Source of the DNA: Curvularia sp. ZM96
Taxonomy: Eukaryota > Ascomycota > Dothideomycetes > Pleosporales > Pleosporaceae
Length of the DNA stretch: 26,354 nucleotides
NCBI GenBank assembly: GCA_022457065.1
Contig: JAJGBQ010000013.1
Location: 1 to 26,354 of the forward strand
Direction of reading: 5' to 3'
The translations under genes were made by a program, and so were the position numbers. Numbering within the stretch: position 1 is the first letter of the stretch; each line of letters starts with the position of its first letter. The notes beneath the pieces were generated by a model, which saw nothing but the letters and a program-made list of their open reading frames with translations, was not told the origin of the DNA and made no database searches. Below are positions 1-9,768 of this stretch, one piece after another.

Positions 1-744
1 AGCCCCGAAAAATCGTGGTCCTGCCCGACATGGACGCCGCTGCTCGCTGGAGGATAGCTGTCCGCCCGCCCAGTTCAAGGCGTTCCGCGAAGCCCATCCC
101 GATCATGTTGCCTTGAGCTACATCAATTGCTCGGCGGAGGTGAAGGCGCTCAGCGACATCATCGTCACTCTCTCCGGCGGAAGAAGATACTCGCGCAGAT
201 CCGAAGGATCAGAAGATCATCTTCGGCCCCGACAAGCATCTGGCGGCTATCTGAAGCGCAAGCTGGGTCGCGACATGCTGCTCTGGCCGGGCGTGTGCAT
301 CGTCCACGAAGCCTTCAGCGAAACCGAATTGGAAAAGCTGAAACTCCGGCATCCCGGCGCGCCTGTCGCCGCGCATCCCGAATGCCCAGCCACATCGTCG
401 ATCTGCCATGATTGTGGGTTCGACCAGCATCCTCGACTATGCCAAGTCGATGGACGGCGACACGCTGATCGTCGCCACCGAACCGCACATCATCCATCAG
501 ATGCAAAAGGCGATGCCGCACAAGAATTTCATCGGCGCGCCCGGTGCGGACGCAACTGCAACTGCAACATCTGCCTCCTATATGGCGCTCAACACGATGG
601 AAAAGCTCTATCTGGCGCTGCGTGACCTGCAACCGCGGATCGAAATGGACGAGGAACTGCGCCTCGCCGCGAAAAAAGAGCCTCGACCGGATGCTTGAGA
701 TGGCGAGTGGCACGGTGGAGCAGGGCGACCTCGGTCAGCGTTAG
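1..744 (+). CDS. nadA: Quinolinate synthase NadA, 5' end missing, frameshifted
   Basis: NadA condenses iminoaspartate with dihydroxyacetone phosphate to give quinolinate in de novo NAD synthesis; it is a cytoplasmic [4Fe-4S] enzyme. The window opens inside the gene. Readable pieces in changing frames include a DMDAACSLEDSCP-like segment near 28-70, ALSYINCSAEVKALSD (about 112-157), GRDMLLWPGVCIVHEAF (268-315), HPECPA near 375, VGSTSILDYAKSMDGDTLI (from about 411) and the cysteine-rich GNCNCNIC near 550-575, followed by MALNTMEKLYLALRDL. Cysteines in these regions are the expected cluster ligands. The reading frame changes several times; the last change (about 680) restores a tail ending QGDLGQR and TAG at 742-744. 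The breaks look like sequencing errors. The next gene begins 17 bases later. nadC lies about 3.6 kb downstream on the same strand; nadB is not in the window. Confidence 0.95.
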
Positions 745-761
745 GCCAGCCGGGGAAAACC

Positions 762-2156
762 ATGTTCGGCCTTCCCGACAGCGAATTGGGGATCGCTTTA
801 CATCCTCGAATGGGTGATCCGCATCGCGCGCTGGTTGCGATCCCTTCGCCGTTCGCCCGCCGCGACGCGTTCTGGCTGCTGCTGATCTTCTTCTGACGGT
901 GCCGGGGCTACTCTGTTCCTGACGATCGGTTCTCGCATTTTCGAATGGCGGCGGGAAAGATCCGCGAACTGGATGGCTGGTTCCATATCCTGGGTCTCGC
1001 CTCTTGCTTGCGTGCCGCTACCGCAGCCGGACCGGACGCCATCGTCGCGCTCACGGCCTCGCTCGGCAAGATGCCCGCGACGACCGGCAACGCCGTCGAT
1101 TGATCGCGGACTATGATGCGCGATGAGACCGACTGGTCGCCGACATCACGACGGTGCGCGGCAGCCATGTCCGCATCCTGGTCTATCCTCGCCAATGATT
1201 CGGCAGGCCAGCGTCGCCGATGCGCTGGGCCGCGCGCACGCGCGGCGTGGCGGTGGAGTGATGTTCGATCCCGTCGGATCGCGCCCATGGCGGCGCGGCA
1301 CGCTGGCGATGCTGGAGGCGGCGAACGTTCCCCATCGGGAGGCTCTGCCCTTCCGCTGGCTGCGGGACGCACGCGCAGGATATGCGAATCATCGCAGCTG
1401 TTCGTGGGATCGACGGCGAGATCGGCTATGTCGGCTCGCAGAATATCGTCGCAAAGGACTTCAAGCCCGGCATCGTCAACCGCGAACTGGTCGCCCGCGT
1501 CACCGGCCCCGTGGTGGCGCAGATGGAAGCGTTGATCCGCGCCGACTGGTATCTGGAAACGCACAAGCTGTCGGCCTCGCCCGTCGTCGTGCCGCAACCC
1601 GCCGGACGAGGCCGTGGCGCAGCTTCTGCCCAGCGGCGCGGAATATCCGTTGGAGGGGTTCAAGACGCTGCTGGTGTGGCAACCGCATCAGGCGCGCAGC
1701 CATGCGATTATCGTCACCCCTTATTTCATACCCGATGACGATCTGGTCGACGCCATGCGGACGGCGGCGCTGCGCGGGGTGCGAGATCGACATCGTCGTA
1801 TCGGCGGCGGTGGACCAATGGCTCGTTCGCCTCGCCCAAAACTCCTGATATGCGGAGCTGCTGGCGGCGGACATCCATATCCACGCCTATCGCCGCTATC
1901 TGCTTCACGCCAAGACGGTCAGCATCGACGGCCGCCTTGCCCTGATCGGGTCGAGCAATGTGGACCTGCGTTCCTTCCAGTTGAACGAGGAGGCCAGCCT
2001 CCTCCTGTTCGACACGGAATCGGTGGCGGCTGGGAAGCGGTACAGCGCGAATGGCTGGCCCATAGCGATGAGATTGAGCGCGCCGCATGGAAGGCCCGGC
2101 CCTTCCCGCGCAAGACTGCGGAGAATATCGCCCGCATGGTGGGATCGCTGCTTTAG
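762..2156 (+). CDS. cls: Cardiolipin synthase-type phospholipase D family protein, frameshifted
   Basis: Bacterial Cls enzymes join two phosphatidylglycerols, or PG with another donor, to make cardiolipin at the inner membrane. The start ATG follows GGGGAAAA. The N-terminal part, read across frames, gives a hydrophobic region (ILEWVIRIA, then SWLLLIFF and LLLFLTIG pieces) as in the PLDc_N membrane anchor. Two phospholipase D repeats follow. The first HKD motif, about residues 205-225 (nt 1383-1445), is spoiled by two indels but still shows NHR in one frame and DGEIGYVGSQN in the next. The second is intact at about residue 382: HAKTVSIDGRLALIGSSN, then VDLRSFQLNEE. A segment VTPYFIPDDDLVDAM lies between them. 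The length of about 465 codons fits the family. The stop TAG is at 2154-2156. The exact product specificity (cardiolipin or another phosphatidyl transfer) cannot be read from the sequence. Confidence 0.9.
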
Positions 2157-2207
2157 TTGCGTCCGGATACTGGCATCGGGCCGCGGGATCGCTTATCGCC
2201 TTGCCCC

Positions 2208-4291
2208 ATGAAAAAGCTGCCGGCCCTGCTCCGTTCGAGCGCCCTGACCCTCGCGGTCGCCCTCTCCAGCCCGATCGCCGCCGCGCCTGTCGCCCGGCGA
2301 TCCCCATTCTGGCGGAAGATATTGAAGGCCCCAAGGCCATCGCGCAGGTCGAACAGTGGAATGGCGAAACCGATCGCCTGCTGCGCGCCGATCCATCCTT
2401 CGAACAGGACCGCGCCCGCGCCAGGGCGATCCTCGACGACGAAAGCCAGATCGCTGCCCCCGATCAGGTGCCGCGACCGCGTCATGAACCTGTGGCGCGA
2501 CGCGAAGAACCCGCGCGGCCTGTGGCGTTCGACCGACCTTGCCTCCTATCTGGCGGGCAAGCCCAACTGGACGACCGTGATCGACGTCGACGCGCTCGGC
2601 CAGGCGGAGGGCAAAAGCTGGGTCTGGCACGATGCCGACTGCCTCGCGCCCGATTATGAACGCTGCCTCATCCTGCTCAGCCCCGGCGGCACGGATGCCG
2701 ATGTCGTGCGCGAATTCTGACCTTTCCACTGGTCAATTGGTGGAGGGCGGCTTCATCCTGCCCGAAGCCAAGAGCGATGTGGCATGGGCGGACAGGGACA
2801 CGCTGCTGGTCGCCACCGATTATGGCGCGGGCACGCTCACCGCTTCGCTATCCCCGCATCGTGAAGCGGTGGAAGCGCGGCACGCCGCTCGCCGCCGCGA
2901 CGCTGGTGAAGGAAGGCGCCGTCGGCGACATGACGCTCGCGCCCCGTGTCGAGCCGGACGGAGACAGGCGCTGGACCTTCATCAACCGCGCGCTGACTTT
3001 CTACACGGCGGAACCTGGCTGGAGGGGAAAGCGGCAAGCTCATTAAGACGCCCGCGCCCGAAACAGCCGAACTTCGCGCTGTCATCCAAGGCCGGATGAT
3101 CGTTTTCCTGAACGACCCGCTGGGCGATATTCCCGCCGGATCGCTGGTCGCATGGCCGCTCGCGGACGCTGGCGGCGGGCAAGGCGGGCGCGCCCGAAGT
3201 CGTGCTGAAGCCCACCGCCCAGTGCCGTTGTCGAGGAGGCGCGCGACGACCATGCTTTGGGTCAAGCAACTGGATGACGTATCCGGCGCGCTCCTCGCGC
3301 TCACCCGCGATCCCGCGACCGGGCAATGGGGCAGCCGGGCCGTGCCGCTGGCCGACGAGGCGACAGTGCATCTGGCGGGCGCAGCGGACAAGCGGACATC
3401 ATCTTCGTCTCGGTCGAAGGGATGCTGACCCCGCCCAGCCTGATGGCTGCTGGTCCCGGATGGCGCGGCCCGCATGGTCCAGCAGCTTGCCCCTCGCTCG
3501 ACGCCAGCCAGTTCACTGTGGAACAGCGATCTGCCATGTCGAAGGACGGCGTCCGCATCCCCTATTTCCTGGCAGCCCGTGGAAGGTGACTGGCCCGGTC
3601 CCGCGCTGATCCATGCTTATGGCGGCTTCCGGCCGCGCAGACGCCGACATACCTCACCACCGAACCCTATCGCGCCGGGCGCTCGGCCTGTTCTGGGTAG
3701 AGGACGGCAATGCCTATGTCCTCGCCAACATTCGGGGCGGGGGCGAATATGGCCCTGCATGGCACGCGGCGGCTCTGCGCGACAAGCGGCAGAACGCCTC
3801 GACGATCTCGCCGCCGTGGCGGAGGATCTCGTCAGGACCTGCATCAGCGCAAGGGCCGCATCGCCATTCCGGCCGTTCCAATGGCGGCGTTCTGGTCGGC
3901 GCCGGCGATGACGCAGCGGCCCGATCTTTATGGCGCGGTGATCGCCGGTTCGCCGCTGGAGGATATGAAACGCTATTCCCACCTCTGCGGGCGCGTCCTG
4001 GGTCGCCGAATATGGCGATCCCGACAAGCCGGAGGACTGGCCTTCCGCAAAAATGGTCGCCCTATCAGAATGTCCGCATGCGGCATATCCGCCCGCCTTC
4101 TTCTATCTTTCGACCAAGGACGACCGCGTCCATCCCGGCCACGCGCGCAAGATGGCCGCGAAGCTGAAAGACTATGGAAATACTGTCTATTATCACGACA
4201 TCGCGAAGGCGAACATCGGTCGGCGCGGACCATGCGGAGGATGCCGCGGGCTGCCTTGCTGCACGCCTTCCTGAAGCGCGAGATGGGCTGA
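2208..4291 (+). CDS. Prolyl oligopeptidase family S9 peptidase, exported, frameshifted
   Basis: S9A serine peptidases cut short peptides, typically after proline, and combine a beta-propeller with an alpha/beta-hydrolase domain. ATG 2208 opens a signal peptide (MKKLPALLRSSALTLAVALS, then an alanine-rich cleavage region), so the enzyme is probably periplasmic. Propeller-type segments include NLWRDAKNPRGLW, WTTVIDVDALG, DVAWADRDTLLVATDYG and RIVKRWKRGTPLAAATLV. In the catalytic domain, GRSNGGVLVGA carries the nucleophile serine (about nt 3870-3902, residue about 556; one base seems missing just before it). FFYLSTKDDRVHPGHARKMA carries the aspartate (about 4100-4155). The C-terminal histidine is expected near 4205-4235, in a disturbed stretch, before AFLKREMG and TGA 4289-4291. 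The total of about 694 codons is normal for the family. There are at least eight frame changes. It lies between cls and nadC on the same strand with short gaps; a functional link is not evident. Confidence 0.92.
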
Positions 4292-4315
4292 ACGCGAAAT
4301 CGGTGGGGAGAAGAA

Positions 4316-5153
4316 ATGATGAGCCTGTTCGATCTGCCCGGCTTCGACCTCGATGCCTTCGTCCGCGCCACTCTCGCCGAAGATCTCGGCCCCGATGCCT
4401 GCGATGTGACGAGCGAAGCCGTGATCCTCGCCGATGCGATCTTCGAAGGGGTGATGGACAGCCGCGACGCCGTGACGCTCGCCGGGCTTCCCATCGCCGC
4501 CGCTTTCTTCCGCCATCTCGACCCCGATGTGGAGATTGAGATGCTGGCGCAGGACGGCGACCGCGTGCCCGCCGGGACCGACATGCGGATGAAGGGCAAG
4601 GCGCGCGCTATGCTGACGGCGGAGCGGTCCGCGCTCAACACCGTCCAGCACCTGACCGGCATCGCCACCATGACCCGCGCCTATGTCGACGCGATCCTGG
4701 CACGGCGCGACCCTGCTCGACACGCGCAAGACCATTCCGGGCCTGCGCGTGCTGGAGAAATACGCCACGCGACAGGGCGGGCGACCAATCACCGCATGGG
4801 CCTTTGGGACCTGGCGATGATCAAGGATAATCATGTCGCCGTCGCCGGATCGGTGGAGGAAGCTGTTCGCCGCCGCCGCCGCCGGCATCGCGCGTATCAT
4901 CGTGGAGGTCGACCGCGTCGACCAGATCGAGCCTGCACTTGCTGCTGGAGCGACGCATCGCTGCTCGACAATATGGACGCGCCGACCCTTCGGGGGCGGT
5001 GACTTTGTGGCGGCCGCGTGCCCAACTGAGGCATCGGGCGGCGTCACGCTGAAAACCATACGCGCCAAGGCTGAAACAGGCGTCACCTATATCAGCGTCG
5101 GCCGCCTGACCCAGTCCGCTCCGGCCGCCGACATCGGCCTCGACTTCGCCTAC
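4316..5153 (+). CDS. nadC: Nicotinate-nucleotide diphosphorylase (carboxylating) NadC, frameshifted
   Basis: NadC converts quinolinate and PRPP to nicotinate mononucleotide, the step after NadA. ATG 4316 follows GGGGAG at 4305-4310; a second ATG at 4319 is also possible. The first 130 residues are in one frame: LAEDLGPDACDVTSEA, then ERSALNTVQHLTGIATMTRA. After a break near 4700 come LLDTRKTIPGLRVLEKYA and MGLWDLAMIKDNHVAVAGS (active-site lysine and histidine region), then ARIIVEVDRVDQIEPAL, LDNMDAPTLR, ASGGVTLKTI and GVTYISVGRLTQSAPA, the phosphate-binding end. The gene should stop after GLDFA near 5150; one base is disturbed there (GCCTACGC where GCCTAG or GCCTGA is expected), so the annotated end is inferred. 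The length of about 280 residues is typical. The signal peptide of the next gene begins at once. Confidence 0.95.
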
Positions 5154-5155
5154 GC

Positions 5156-5961
5156 TTGGGTCGCGCCGGCCCTGCTTGCGCTCCTTGTGCCCGGCATGGC
5201 CTTGGCGCAGGCCGTTCAGTGCAGTCCGCCCGCGCAATGCCGCGTCCCCGGCCGGTGCAGCCCGGGACGGCGAAGCGGGCCGGATCTGCCGATCGGCAGT
5301 TACACGCTCGCTTTGTCATGGTCGCCGCAATATTGCTCGACCGCGCGCGGCAGCGACAGCGCCTTCCAGTGCAAGGGCCGCAATGGCCGTTTCGGCTTCG
5401 TGCCACGGCCTGTGGCCGGACGGCGTGGGCCGACATGGCCGCAATTCTGCCGCAAGGCCGACCTGCTGCCGAGAGAGGTCATCCGGGATCAGTGCATGAC
5501 GCCTTCGGCGCAACTCCTTCAGCAAGATGAGCCCGGCCAAGCACCTGCATGGCGAGCAAGCCGGAACTCTATTTCGATCTGGCCCGCGCTTTCTATCAAT
5601 CGATGCGCTTTCCCGACATGGGCGGCGCTGGCGCGGCGCGACAGTCTGACCGTGGGGCAGTTCACGGACGCCTTCGTCCGCGCCAACCGCAGGCTGCGGC
5701 CGGACATGATCCGGGTCAGGACCACGCGCGGCAACTGGCTGTCGGAAATATGGATCTGCATGGACCGGGCGTTGGAGTTCGCCCGCTGTCCTGCGGGCAA
5801 GGATGGCGCGAAAGGCGCGGCCTATCTTCGTATCGAACCCGGTCCGGCGATGCCTCCGGCCTAGCCCGGCCAGGCAGGCCCCGGTCACGCCGGCGCGCAA
5901 GCCTGGGCTGATCCTCAATCTCGATCCCAACACGCAGCCGCTCAAGGATGGCGGGAGATAG
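5156..5961 (+). CDS. Ribonuclease T2 family protein, secreted, frameshifted
   Basis: RNase T2 enzymes are secreted or periplasmic endoribonucleases that cut RNA through a 2',3'-cyclic phosphate. A hydrophobic leader ending LLALLVPGMALAQA is followed by LPIGSYTLALSWSPQYC, the usual opening strand. The first conserved active-site segment is visible as CHGLWPDG (about 5401-5421) once a lost base or two is allowed for. The second (expected HEWxKHGTC) lies at 5520-5557 and is garbled, with remnants reading CAAGATGAGC and AAGCACCTGCATG, followed by MASKPELYFDLA. Later segments are LTVGQFTDAFVRAN, RTTRGNWLSEIWICMD and FARCPAG, with paired cysteines. No clean ATG precedes the leader; TTG at 5156 is the nearest candidate and is uncertain. 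The C-terminus probably ends LKDGGR with TAG 5959-5961, after a frame change near 5864. It converges with the DUF4112 gene, two bases apart. Confidence 0.88.
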
Positions 5962-5963
5962 GC

Positions 5964-6380
5964 TTAGGCGTCGATGACGACCGTCGATGGATGGTGCCGG
6001 TCCAGATGCCGCCGGATGATCCTGATTCTTCGTTCGACTTGTAGAGGAAATCGAAGACATCCCCTGCAAAGGGGATCGCGCCGATCAGCGTATCGACGCC
6101 GACATTGGCGGCCATGCGCGTCAATGCCATTTCGACATGCCCAGGTTGCGCGCTTCCCAGATCATCCATGCGCCCATGGCGGCGGTCGCGAAATCGCCCA
6201 CCACCGGGATCAGGCCGACAAGGCTGTCCAGCCCGGAGCGCCGGTTCGTCCCGGTATGACGAACAATCCTTCCAGCAAGGCTTCCATCGCCTCGATCCGG
6301 CGGCGCACCGAAGCGGGATCGCCGCCGAAGCCCGGCATGTCGCGCGCGATGCGGTCAAACTGATCCTGGGAAATGGCCAT
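5964..6380 (-). CDS. DUF4112 domain-containing membrane protein, frameshifted
   Basis: This is a small protein of about 139 residues whose function is not known. Read from ATG 6380 (MAISQDQFDRIARDMPGFGG), it has the pattern of the DUF4112 family: an N-terminal helix with RRRIEAMEALLE, a first hydrophobic stretch with a proline and glycine turn (GLIPVVGDFATAAMGAWMIW), then ARNLGMS, MAANVGVDTLIGAIPFAGDV, DFLYKSNE and a basic tail with HLDRHHPSTVIDA before TAA at 5964-5966. The two similar hydrophobic stretches, each with an IPxxGD turn, suggest paired membrane-embedded hairpins. At least three indels split the frame. The gene follows the solute-binding protein gene by 17 bases, so the two are probably co-transcribed, but I know of no functional link between the families. 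Confidence 0.85.
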
Positions 6381-6398
6381 CAAACATCCTCCAGCCTC

Positions 6399-7874
6399 CT
6401 AATTGGTGGCGCGGAACAGATGATTCAACGGGTGGCGCGCGCGGGGCGATGGCATGAACCCGGTCAGCCGCCGCGCGGCCAGCGACCATCGCACCGGCGC
6501 GCCCAGCGGAACATAGCCATCATGGGCCTGCGTCAGCGCCACGGCCTGCGCGATCCGGTCCGCGCGCTCTTCCGCCGTGGAGCCGATGCGGCCGAGCGCA
6601 ACATGGCTTCGGCGTCCTTGCTGCACCGGATGCCCTGGCGCAGCCGACGCGGCCCAGATACCAGAGCGCGCTGTCATAGGCCGCCACCTCGTCGATCAGG
6701 CGCAGGTCCGCATCCTGTTTCACCTCGACCCTTTGCGCTGAAAGGCCGATGGCGCGCAGGCTCTGCGCCACCAGCGCGAACAGCATCGTCGATCCCGGTC
6801 CGTCGGGCAGGGCGATCCGAGTCGCGGCGGCGCGCCATGTACGCCGCGCCAGCGATCGACCGCCGCCCGTCCCCGCGCCCGGCGTTCCTCGATCGAAAGC
6901 GCGGACCAGTCGGGCGCGGCGGACGGGGCGGGCAATTCGAGCTGGGCGGAAGCAATTGCTCGCTCGTCGCCCAGCCGCCCAACGGGAACATCGTCGGCAA
7001 CTGGCTGCGGTCGATGCTCATATTGATGGCGCGGCGGATGCTGTCATCATCCAGCAACGCCCCTTTGCCCGTGATGGCGGCCCAGCAGCCCCTGCACCGG
7101 ATCGACGCGCACCGCGTCCCGGTCCACGCCGGAAGGCACCAGCAGTGGCAGGTCGGTATAGCGCCCGCCCAACCAGATCCGCCATGGCTTCACGAAAACG
7201 CACGATCGCCAAAGCCGCCCGTTCGGCCCGGAGATGCGATTCCTGCCAGGCGGGAAGGGGGCGCTCGGCATCCTCGGCATCCTCGCTTTGTCGACCGGCT
7301 TCAGGAGCAGCGCACCCCACTTCCGCCGCGATAGCCGGTGCCGCCTGCGCTCGACAGATCGCCATTTGTGGTTGGGCGAGCATCTGCAGCACGAAGGGCC
7401 GGGCATGGTCAGGCGTATCTCGACCACCTCGCCCGTCATCGGCACCACCGCCTCTACAGCATCGAGCGGCCCGTCCGGGTCCAGCCGCCGCAGGTTGTCG
7501 ATGCGCGCCGACAAAAGCTGCGCGACATCCTTGGCCGTCACGCGCTCGCCATTGGGCCAGAAGGCGCGGCGCAGGCGGAAGATATAGCTTCTGCCATCGT
7601 CCTGCACGATCCACCGCTGGCCAGGCGGGCAGGTATCTCTCCCCATCGAAGGCCACCAGCCCTGCGCGGTCGCTTCCAGCATCAGTTTCGCGCCCGGATC
7701 GCAATCGCCCAGCGGTTTCGCGAAATCGTCCCGAACGCCGATTACGCTCACCGCCACAGGGCCGCTGCTATGGTCCGAACAGCTGGCCAGAATGGCGCGC
7801 AAATGGTCGCGCACAGGGCGCCAGGCGATCCGGGCGGATCGGGCATGGCGGGAAAGAGGCGGAAGGAAATGCAT
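6399..7874 (-). CDS. ABC transporter substrate-binding protein, family 5 (peptide/nickel type), frameshifted
   Basis: SBP_bac_5 proteins capture peptides, nickel complexes or opines in the periplasm for an ABC importer. From ATG 7874 the N-terminus reads MHFLPPLSRHARSARIAW, then a possible lipobox LASC followed by SDHSSGP, so a lipoprotein is likely although the hydrophobic part is weak. Family hallmarks follow: an ATAQGLVAFDGEG-like segment, a W(I/V)VQDDGRSYIFRLRRAFW segment, NGERVTAKDVAQLLSARI, LLVPSGVDRD, and LDDDSIRRAINMSIDRSQL, which is the conserved central helix. The C-terminal part contains LRLIDEVAAYDSALWYLGRV, IAQAVALTQAHDGYVPLG and NHLFRATN before the stop at 6399-6401. The length of about 490 residues fits. 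No permease or ATPase gene is adjacent, so this looks like an orphan receptor. It is divergent from the porin gene. Confidence 0.87.
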
Positions 7875-8035
7875 GAGCGGAGAAACGTAGCGCCGCCCTC
7901 GCGGGCGCAACCATGATGGTGAGGGAGAAATGCAAAAGCATTCCAGCCGCAATCGTCCGCAGAACTGACACATATAGTGCACGAAGATGAAACAAAAACT
8001 TCATATCCGCATCGGCGATCCACAAAGGGACTGAG

Positions 8036-9424
8036 ATGAACGGCAGGATTTCACTTCGCATCGGGACGGCTTTGGCGTTGGCCGCCGCCCATATCCACTG
8101 GCGGCGCAGACCATCAGCGCGACAGAGGCGCAGGAATTCGGTGGGCGCAGATCGCGCGCTCAAGGCGCAGGTGCAGCAACTGGAATCGTGGTCGACAGCG
8201 CGGTGCCCGCCGCGGCGCAGCAAAAGGCTGCGCCCACGCCGGGGGCAGACCCCGCGCAAATGGCGTAGGCCGCGCCCGCCCAAACCGATCTGATACGACG
8301 GTCGGCTGGAAAGGCAGCCTTGTTTTCAGCAAAGGCGGCGCCAGTTTCAAGGTCAGGGCCGCATTCAATATGATGCCGGTCTGCTTCGGGCGCCCGGCAG
8401 CGTCATGGACCGGGCGACAGGCTATTCCAACGAACTGGCCGCCTGCGTCTGGGCGGGGAAGGGCAGTTGGGCGGCGGTTTCGGCATAAAGCTGGAGGTAG
8501 AGCTTTCCGATAACAAGGTCGATGCCGTCGACACCTATATCAGTTATGAGCGTGGCAAATGGCTGGTCACGCAGCAATCAGAACCAGTTCCAGTCGCTTG
8601 ACGAACTGGCAAGCAACCACCGGATCGGTCATGGAGTGCGCCGCCTTCACCGATGCTTTCGGGTTTGAACGGCGGCTGGGCCTCGCCGTCCAATATCGCT
8701 CCGGCATCGTCCTGGCGCAGGCCGGCATTTTCTCCGACAATATCGACGCGCTTGCCAATTCGTCCGACGGGCCAATGGCGGGATGAAAATAACAGCTATG
8801 GGATTGACGGGCGCATCGTGCTCGCGCCCAAATTCGGCGATACCCAGCTGCATTTCGGCCTGTCGGGCCACTGGCGCGACCCGGCAGCGCCTCGTTGAAA
8901 ATCCGCAAGCGATACCGCCAGCGACCCTTCCTCCACACGGTTAACAGCTATTTCCTCAATAGCGGGGACATCGCCGCGACGGGTGAGAATCACTATGGTG
9001 GAACTGGCGGAAGCCACGGTCCGCTGGTGGGTGGAAGAAGGGCATTGGCTGCGTGTCCGGCGGCCGGTCTTGCCGACCCGACTTTCCGGCGGCTATGGGA
9101 AATCGGCTATGTTCTGACCGGCGAAACCCGCAGCTATAAGAACGGCATATTCGGCGGCGTGAAGCCCGCCAATCCGGTCGGGAACGGCAATGGCGGGTGG
9201 GCGCGCAGGTGACGCTGCGTTACGATTATCTCGACATGAATGATCGCGATATCGTGGGCGGGACGCAAAAGTCGGATATCGCCGCGCTGGTATGGACCCT
9301 ATCGAATATCTGCGCTTCAACCTCAACTACGCGCATATCAATTATACCGACGCAGCGATCCTGGCGGGCAGCCGGTCGAACTATGGCGTCAATGTTCTGG
9401 GCTGGCGCGCGGAACTGGATCTAG
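8036..9424 (+). CDS. Phosphate-selective porin O/P-type outer-membrane protein, frameshifted
   Basis: OprP/OprO-type porins form trimeric outer-membrane beta-barrels, in some species specific for phosphate or polyphosphate. ATG 8036 follows AAGGGA at 8025-8030. A signal peptide (MNGRISLRIGTALALAAA) leads into a short coiled-coil region with ALKAQVQQLES. The barrel then reads, across frames, VGWKGSLVFSKGGASFK, a run with GYSNELxxxRLG, GGGFGIKLEVELSDNKVDAV, DTYISYERGKWLV, TDAFGFERRLGLAVQYRSG, FGDTQLHFGLSGHWRDP, WEIGYVLTGETRSYKNGIF, VTLRYDYLDMNDRDIVGGTQ and a final NYAHINYTDAAILAGSRSNY. The last strand ends AELD before TAG 9422-9424, where a terminal phenylalanine codon is probably damaged. No phosphate transport or pho genes lie nearby, so the substrate is not shown by context. 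A strong hairpin follows the stop. Confidence 0.88.
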
Positions 9425-9431
9425 GGACGAA

Positions 9432-9452
9432 CCGCGGCCATTGAGGCCGCGG
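9432..9452 (+). terminator. GC-rich hairpin after the porin gene
   Basis: A perfect 8-bp stem, CCGCGGCC (9432-9439) and GGCCGCGG (9445-9452), has a five-base loop and lies eight bases after the porin stop. No T-run follows, so it is either a weak terminator or an mRNA 3'-end stabiliser. Confidence 0.5.
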
Positions 9453-9528
9453 ACCGACACGAATAGAGGAACAAGTCTCCTCTTCGCGCATTGATCGGCA
9501 GCGAATATCGGAAGAAGGAGGATGACCG

Positions 9529-9768
9529 ATGGCCGCGGACGGGAAGAAGCGCCCCGCGTGATCGATAGTGGAAAAGCGGAGCGGTGGCACAGCAATGTTG
9601 GCGGTCTGCTTCCGTCGTGGTGGTCGTGGTCGCCGCCTTGTTCCTCATGAACGGTGAAGCGGCAAGGACAGCGCGGTCGAGGATGCCGCGCAGAAAGTCG
9701 GACAGGCCGCGTCCGATGTCGGCGCCGCCGCCAAGGATGCGGCGCAATCCGTGCAGGATCAGCATTGA
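9529..9768 (+). CDS. Small single-pass membrane protein, frameshifted
   Basis: The protein is not recognised by name. GAAGGAGG at 9514-9521 is a very good ribosome-binding site seven bases before ATG 9529. The protein starts MAADGKKRPA and continues, after frame changes, with ERWHSNVGG and a hydrophobic segment SVVVVVAALFLMNGEAA (about 9602-9662). It then runs into a low-complexity, alanine-rich, probably helical tail: DSAVEDAAQKVGQAASDVGA, then AKDAAQSVQDQH and TGA 9766-9768. The overall layout of about 80 residues, with a short charged N-terminus, one membrane helix and an Ala/Asp/Gln amphipathic tail, recalls small stress-related or entericidin-like envelope proteins, but there is no lipobox to support the latter. 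At least two indels break it. The preceding gene is the porin, 104 bases upstream. Confidence 0.6.

Noticed and set aside
908..1663. 251-codon open frame on the minus strand
   Set aside because: It lies antisense to the phospholipase D gene, and its Arg/Ala/Pro-rich translation resembles no family. GC-rich DNA gives long antisense frames.
4193..5086. 297-codon open frame on the minus strand
   Set aside because: It is antisense to nadC, which has clear conserved motifs; the translation is low complexity without any domain.
6105..7334. 409-codon open frame on the plus strand
   Set aside because: It is antisense to the solute-binding protein gene and DUF4112; no domain is recognised.
7950..7985. 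Pho box upstream of the phosphate-selective-type porin
   Set aside because: CTGACACATATAGTGCAC resembles half of a Pho box, but no second direct repeat at the proper spacing is present.
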